This document shows positions 9,296-12,495 of a DNA stretch of 12,495 nucleotides, in pieces. Below the pieces are notes generated by a model that saw only the letters and a program-made list of their open reading frames with translations, was not told the origin of the DNA and made no database searches. Within the stretch, counting starts at the first letter, position 1. Each line of letters begins with the position of its first letter. Made by a program: the position numbers and the translations under genes. This stretch comes from DATAEY01 sp045805565 (lineage in GTDB: Bacteria > Actinomycetota > Thermoleophilia > Solirubrobacterales > Solirubrobacteraceae): the NCBI GenBank assembly GCA_045805565.1, contig JBJMKZ010000021.1:1-12495 (forward strand), in the 5' to 3' direction.

Positions 9296-10573
9296 TCAGC
9301 CCGGCTCCCCCGGGTCTGCGCGCAGCCGGTGCGCCATGCGCGACTGCAGCGACCACAATTCGATGAACCCCGGCGCGGCGTGCTGTGAGAACAGGCCGCC
9401 CGACTCGCCGAAGGACGCGAGCGCCGGGTCGTAGATCGCGTTGGGCGACTCGCGCGCGACCACCCGCGCCGACCCCTTGAACAGCCGCACCGTGATGGTT
9501 CCGGTCACCTGCTGGTTGACGCGGTCCATGTAGGCGTCGAGGTCCCCGCGCAGCGGCTCCCACCACAGCCCCGCGTAGACCAGGTAGGCCCACTGGCGGT
9601 CGAGGCCCGGTTTGAACTGGTTCTGGTGGATGGTGCACACCAGACGCTCGAGCTCTTGGTGGGCGGGCAGGAGGATCGCCGCGGCCGGGACTTCGTAGAT
9701 GTCGCGCACCTTGAGGCCGACGATCCGGTCCTCGACGTGGTCGACGATTCCCACGCCGTGGCGGGCCGCGACCTCGGCCGCGCGCTGGAGCAGCTCTACC
9801 AGTCCCAGGCCCTCACCGTCGAGCGCGACGGGGACGCCCCGCTCGAACGTGACCGCCACATCCTGGGGCTCCTCGGGTGCGTCCTGGGGACGGGCGACCA
9901 GCTCGAACACGTCGTCCTCGGGAGGGTGGTCGAGCGCCTCGATCCAGCGGCCCTCGGACGAGCGGCCCCAGAGGTTGTCGTCGACCGAGTAGGGCGCGAC
10001 CTCGCTTCCCCCCTTGACCGCGATGCCGTGCTCGCGCGCGTACGCGACCTCCTCCTCGCGTCCCATCCGCCAGTCGCGGACCGGGGCGAGGAGCGCCAGC
10101 TCGGGAGCCAGCGTGGCGACGGTGGCCTCGATGCGGACCTGGTCGTTGCCCTTGCCGGTGCACCCGTGGGCGATCGTGTCGCAGCCGCTGGCGCGCGCCT
10201 GGTCCACCGCCAGCCGGGCGATCAGGGGGCGCCCGAGCGCGGTGAACAGCGGATAGCCCCCGCCGTACAGGGCGTTGGCCTTGATCGCGGGGACCACGAA
10301 GTCGCGCGCAAACTCCTCGCGCGCGTCCAGCACGTGGCACTCGACCGCCCCCAGCCGCTGCGCCTTGTCGCGCACCACGTCCCAGTCCTCCCCGGGCTGG
10401 CCGAGGTCGACCGTGAGCGCCACCACCTCGGCCCCGTAGCGCTCCTGGATCCATTTGAGCATCACGCTGGTGTCCAGGCCGCCCGAGTACAGCAGCAGGA
10501 CCCGGCGCACGTCGCCGGGGTCGGCCTGGTAGGACGCGGTGCGCGGCGCCGGTGCGGGCTCGGGTTCGGTCAT
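9296..10573 (-). CDS. argG: Argininosuccinate synthase
   Basis: This cytoplasmic enzyme joins citrulline and aspartate with ATP to give argininosuccinate, the penultimate step of arginine synthesis. The product is 425 residues. The ATP-binding loop YSGGLDTSV lies at 29-37, HGCTGKGNDQVR at 136-147, and YSVDDNLWGRS at 195-205. GIVDHVEDRIVGLKVRDIYE near 275-294 and the C-terminal SPNAIYDPALASF are also family signatures. About 22 proline- and alanine-rich residues precede the conserved RRVLLLYSGG. The ATG at 10573 is preferred. An upstream ATG at 10639 would overlap argD and add a sequence unlike the family. No Shine-Dalgarno is visible in the 16-base gap after argD. TACGCT, overlapping the argD stop codon, ends nine bases before the ATG and could be an internal promoter element. 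Confidence 0.97.
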   Translation of the reverse strand: MTEPEPAPAPRTASYQADPGDVRRVLLLYSGGLDTSVMLKWIQERYGAEVVALTVDLGQPGEDWDVVRDKAQRLGAVECHVLDAREEFARDFVVPAIKANALYGGGYPLFTALGRPLIARLAVDQARASGCDTIAHGCTGKGNDQVRIEATVATLAPELALLAPVRDWRMGREEEVAYAREHGIAVKGGSEVAPYSVDDNLWGRSSEGRWIEALDHPPEDDVFELVARPQDAPEEPQDVAVTFERGVPVALDGEGLGLVELLQRAAEVAARHGVGIVDHVEDRIVGLKVRDIYEVPAAAILLPAHQELERLVCTIHQNQFKPGLDRQWAYLVYAGLWWEPLRGDLDAYMDRVNQQVTGTITVRLFKGSARVVARESPNAIYDPALASFGESGGLFSQHAAPGFIELWSLQSRMAHRLRADPGEPG

Positions 10574-10582
10574 CGGGCGGGC

Positions 10583-10588
10583 AGCGTA
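10583..10588 (-). promoter_or_regulatory. Possible internal -10 element before argG
   Basis: TACGCT on the minus strand lies immediately after the argD stop codon and ends nine bases before the argG ATG. It matches TANNNT, and no Shine-Dalgarno is present. It could let argG be transcribed apart from argB and argD, but it could also be chance. Confidence 0.25.
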
Positions 10589-10589
10589 C

Positions 10590-11741
10590 TCAGGCCAGCA
10601 GCTCGGACAGGCGGCCGAGGGCGTCGTCGATCTCGGCATCGGTGACGATCAGCGGCGGGAGGAAGCGGACCGTCGTGGGCCCGGTGGCGTTGACCACCAG
10701 CCGCTGCTCGACCAGCGCGCGGCGCGCCAGGTCCTGGGCCCCGTCGACCTCGATCGCCAGCATCAGGCCCCGGCCGCGGACCTCGCGCACGCCGGGCAGC
10801 GCGCCCAGGCCCTCCGCCAGCCGCTGGCCCAACTCCATGACCCGCGCCAGGCGCCCGGGGTGGTCGATGACGTCCAGCGCCGCGAGCGCCGCCGACGCCG
10901 CCACCGGGCCTGCGGCGAACGTCGAGCCGTGGTCGCCCGGCGACAGGACGTCGGCCAGGCGCGGCCCGGTCACCAGCGCGCCGATCGGCAACCCACCGCC
11001 CAGCGCCTTGGCCAGCGCCATCGCGTCGGGCACGACGTCGGTCTGCTCGTAGGCCCACAGGGTGCCGGTGCGCCCCATCCCGCACTGGATCTCGTCGAAC
11101 ACCAGCGCCGCCCCGGCGCGGTCGCACGCGGCCCGCGCCGCCTCCAGCAGCCGGTCGGAGAGCACGTGCACCCCGGTCTCGCCCTGGACGGGCTCCAGCA
11201 GCACCGCCGCGGTGCGCTCGCCGACCGCGGCCGCGAGCGTGTCGGGGTCCTTGGGCACGACGACGAACCCGGGCACGAGCGGCGCGAAGGGCGTCTGCTT
11301 GGACTCCTGCGGGGTGGCGGACAGCGCTCCGTAGGTGCGACCGTGGAAGGCACCCTCGACCACCACGATGTCTCCCCCGGGTCGTGCCTTTCGCACCAGC
11401 TTGATGGCGGCCTCGACCGCCTCGGCGCCGGAGTTCGAGAAGTACACCTTGCCGCCGAGCGAGCGGCGGGACAACCGTTGGGCCAGGCGCATCGCCGGCT
11501 CGGTGTAGAAGAGGTTGGTCACGTGCGTCAGGCGCGTCGCCTGCGCGGTCACCGCCGCCACCACGGCCGGGTGGCAGTGGCCGACGCTGGTGACCGAGAT
11601 CCCGGCCAGGAAGTCCAGGTACTCGTTGCCCTCGTCGTCCCACAGCCGGCAGCCCTCGCCGCGCACGAACTCGACCGCAAATCGGGCGTAGGACGGGATC
11701 ACCGCCTCGCGCTCGATCGCCTGCAGCTCGGCCAGGGTCAT
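10590..11741 (-). CDS. argD: Acetylornithine aminotransferase
   Basis: This PLP-dependent class III aminotransferase converts N-acetylglutamate semialdehyde to N-acetylornithine in arginine synthesis; many members also serve the lysine pathway. The product is 383 residues. The phosphate-binding stretch SNSGAEAVEAAIK lies at 102-114, and the cofactor aspartate D216 is in LVFDEIQCGMGRTG. The Schiff-base lysine K245 is in ALAKALGGGLPIGA, and HGSTFAAGPVA follows at 271-281. That last motif usually reads GGNP in this family; here it is AAGP. The ATG at 11741 overlaps the argB stop codon as ATGA, which implies translational coupling. Longer in-frame starts would overlap argB and lack family similarity. 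Substrate choice among acetylornithine, ornithine and related aminotransferases is supported mainly by the argB-argD-argG context. Confidence 0.95.
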   Translation of the reverse strand: MTLAELQAIEREAVIPSYARFAVEFVRGEGCRLWDDEGNEYLDFLAGISVTSVGHCHPAVVAAVTAQATRLTHVTNLFYTEPAMRLAQRLSRRSLGGKVYFSNSGAEAVEAAIKLVRKARPGGDIVVVEGAFHGRTYGALSATPQESKQTPFAPLVPGFVVVPKDPDTLAAAVGERTAAVLLEPVQGETGVHVLSDRLLEAARAACDRAGAALVFDEIQCGMGRTGTLWAYEQTDVVPDAMALAKALGGGLPIGALVTGPRLADVLSPGDHGSTFAAGPVAASAALAALDVIDHPGRLARVMELGQRLAEGLGALPGVREVRGRGLMLAIEVDGAQDLARRALVEQRLVVNATGPTTVRFLPPLIVTDAEIDDALGRLSELLA

Positions 11742-12495
11742 GCCGGCTCGCCGGCCGGGAGGACCTTGGTGCCCACCCCCGCGTCGGTGAACAGCTCCAG
11801 CAGCAGCGAGTGCGGCACCCGCCCATCGATGATGTGGGCGGACGAGACCCCGGCCTCGATGGCCGCCACGCAGGCCGCCAGCTTGGGGCGCATCCCGCCG
11901 GCGACCGCGGCCAGCGCCGCCGAGACCTCGTCGGCGCTCGCCTGGCTGATCAGGCTGGCGGGCTCGCCGGAAACGCGCATCCAGCCCGGCACGTCGGTGA
12001 GGTAGATCAGCTTGTGGGCGCCCAGCGCGGCGGCCACCGCCCCGGCCGCCTCGTCGGCGTTGACGTTGTAGGAGTGCCCGTCGCGGTCCGCGCCCACCGA
12101 GGCGATCACCGGGATGTAGTCCTCCGCGACGTGGTTGACCACCTCGACGTCGACGCGCTCCACCCGCCCGACGAACCCGATGTCGCGCCCGCTCGCCGCC
12201 GCCTGGCGCTGGACCCGGAACAGCAGCCCGTCGTCGCCGCACAGGCCGACCGCCGGCTGGCCGTGGCGTCCCAGGCGCAGGACGATGTCCTTGTTGACCT
12301 TGCCGACCAGGACCATCTTGGCCACCTCGACCGTGGCGGGGTCCGAGACCCGAAGCCCCTCCACGAACTCGACCGGGAGCCCCAGGCGTTCCATGTACAA
12401 GGTGATCTCGGGCCCGCCCCCGTGCACGATGATCGGGTTGATCCCGACGTACTTGAGCAGCACCACGTCGCGGGCGAAGTCCTCGCGCAGGTCGG
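11738..12495 (-). CDS. argB: Acetylglutamate kinase (partial, 5' end off right edge)
   Basis: This amino acid kinase phosphorylates N-acetylglutamate, often the arginine-regulated step of the pathway. About 251 residues are visible of the usual 290-300. The reading frame stays open to the right edge (DLREDFARDVVLLKYVG), so the GTG at 12466 is internal and not a start. Motifs seen are NPIIVHGGGPEI for phosphate binding, EGLRVSDPATVEVA, GLCGDDG, YNVNADEAAGAVAAAL for substrate binding, IYLTDVPGW, and GGMRPKL with the catalytic lysine near visible residue 204. The C-terminal HSLLLELFTDAGVGTKV is typical. The N-terminal helix that helps decide arginine sensitivity in some members is outside the window. 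The TGA stop overlaps the argD start. Confidence 0.95.
   Translation of the reverse strand, partial: DLREDFARDVVLLKYVGINPIIVHGGGPEITLYMERLGLPVEFVEGLRVSDPATVEVAKMVLVGKVNKDIVLRLGRHGQPAVGLCGDDGLLFRVQRQAAASGRDIGFVGRVERVDVEVVNHVAEDYIPVIASVGADRDGHSYNVNADEAAGAVAAALGAHKLIYLTDVPGWMRVSGEPASLISQASADEVSAALAAVAGGMRPKLAACVAAIEAGVSSAHIIDGRVPHSLLLELFTDAGVGTKVLPAGEPA

Noticed and set aside
10574..10639. Longer argG start at 10639
   Set aside because: It would overlap the argD C-terminus and add 22 residues unlike the family. The ATG at 10573 fits the gap between genes.
10539..12005. Long plus-strand open frame opposite argG, argD and argB
   Set aside because: It spans the antisense of three well-supported genes, and its product is rich in Arg, Gly, Gln and His with no family motif. 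This is expected when real codons end in G or C.
11742..12242. N-terminal extension of argD to 12242
   Set aside because: The extension is a shadow of argB. The ArgD family start and the ATGA overlap fix the start at 11741.

Overview
The window is a gene-dense, high-GC stretch of bacterial chromosome. I estimate about 70% GC by eye and have not counted it. Most codons end in G or C, and no gap between genes exceeds about 90 bases. Gene content and protein style point to an actinobacterium. The forms of GluRS, the HDOD-LuxR protein and the M28 peptidase fit the class Thermoleophilia (Solirubrobacterales-like), but that placement comes from recall of family style, not from a search. I see no mobile elements, rRNA or tRNA genes, or CRISPR arrays.

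Layout, left to right. (1) A partial Rrf2-family regulator (minus strand, running off the left edge) lies head-to-head with a small VanZ-like membrane protein (plus). The two share a very short, symmetric control region. (2) The VanZ-like gene runs tail-to-tail into, and overlaps, a minus-strand HDOD/LuxR-HTH regulator. Upstream of that regulator on the same strand is gltX (glutamyl-tRNA synthetase). (3) gltX is head-to-head with nfo (endonuclease IV, plus), with only 11 bases between the chosen start codons. (4) nfo converges on a minus-strand run that fills the rest of the window. In transcription order from the right edge, that run is argB (partial), argD, argG, a 57-residue membrane protein, dnaE (replicative DNA polymerase III alpha) and an M28-family metallopeptidase with membrane segments.

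Functionally, argB, argD and argG supply three steps of arginine synthesis. argB and argD are translationally coupled by an ATGA overlap, and argG follows after 16 bases. argF, argR and argH are not at the places they often occupy in actinobacterial arg clusters. dnaE and nfo are replication and base-excision-repair genes, and gltX serves translation. The regulators (Rrf2, HDOD-LuxR) have no target that can be named from the window alone.

This is mostly a housekeeping region, and I found no convincing undescribed multi-gene system. The most interesting structure is regulatory. A TANNNT hexamer, the usual shape of an actinobacterial -10 element, sits 6 to 11 bases before six of the start codons, usually with no Shine-Dalgarno sequence. 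This suggests leaderless or nearly leaderless transcripts, including possible internal promoters within the long minus-strand run. Two head-to-head gene pairs have almost no intergenic DNA, so each promoter must overlap the opposite gene.
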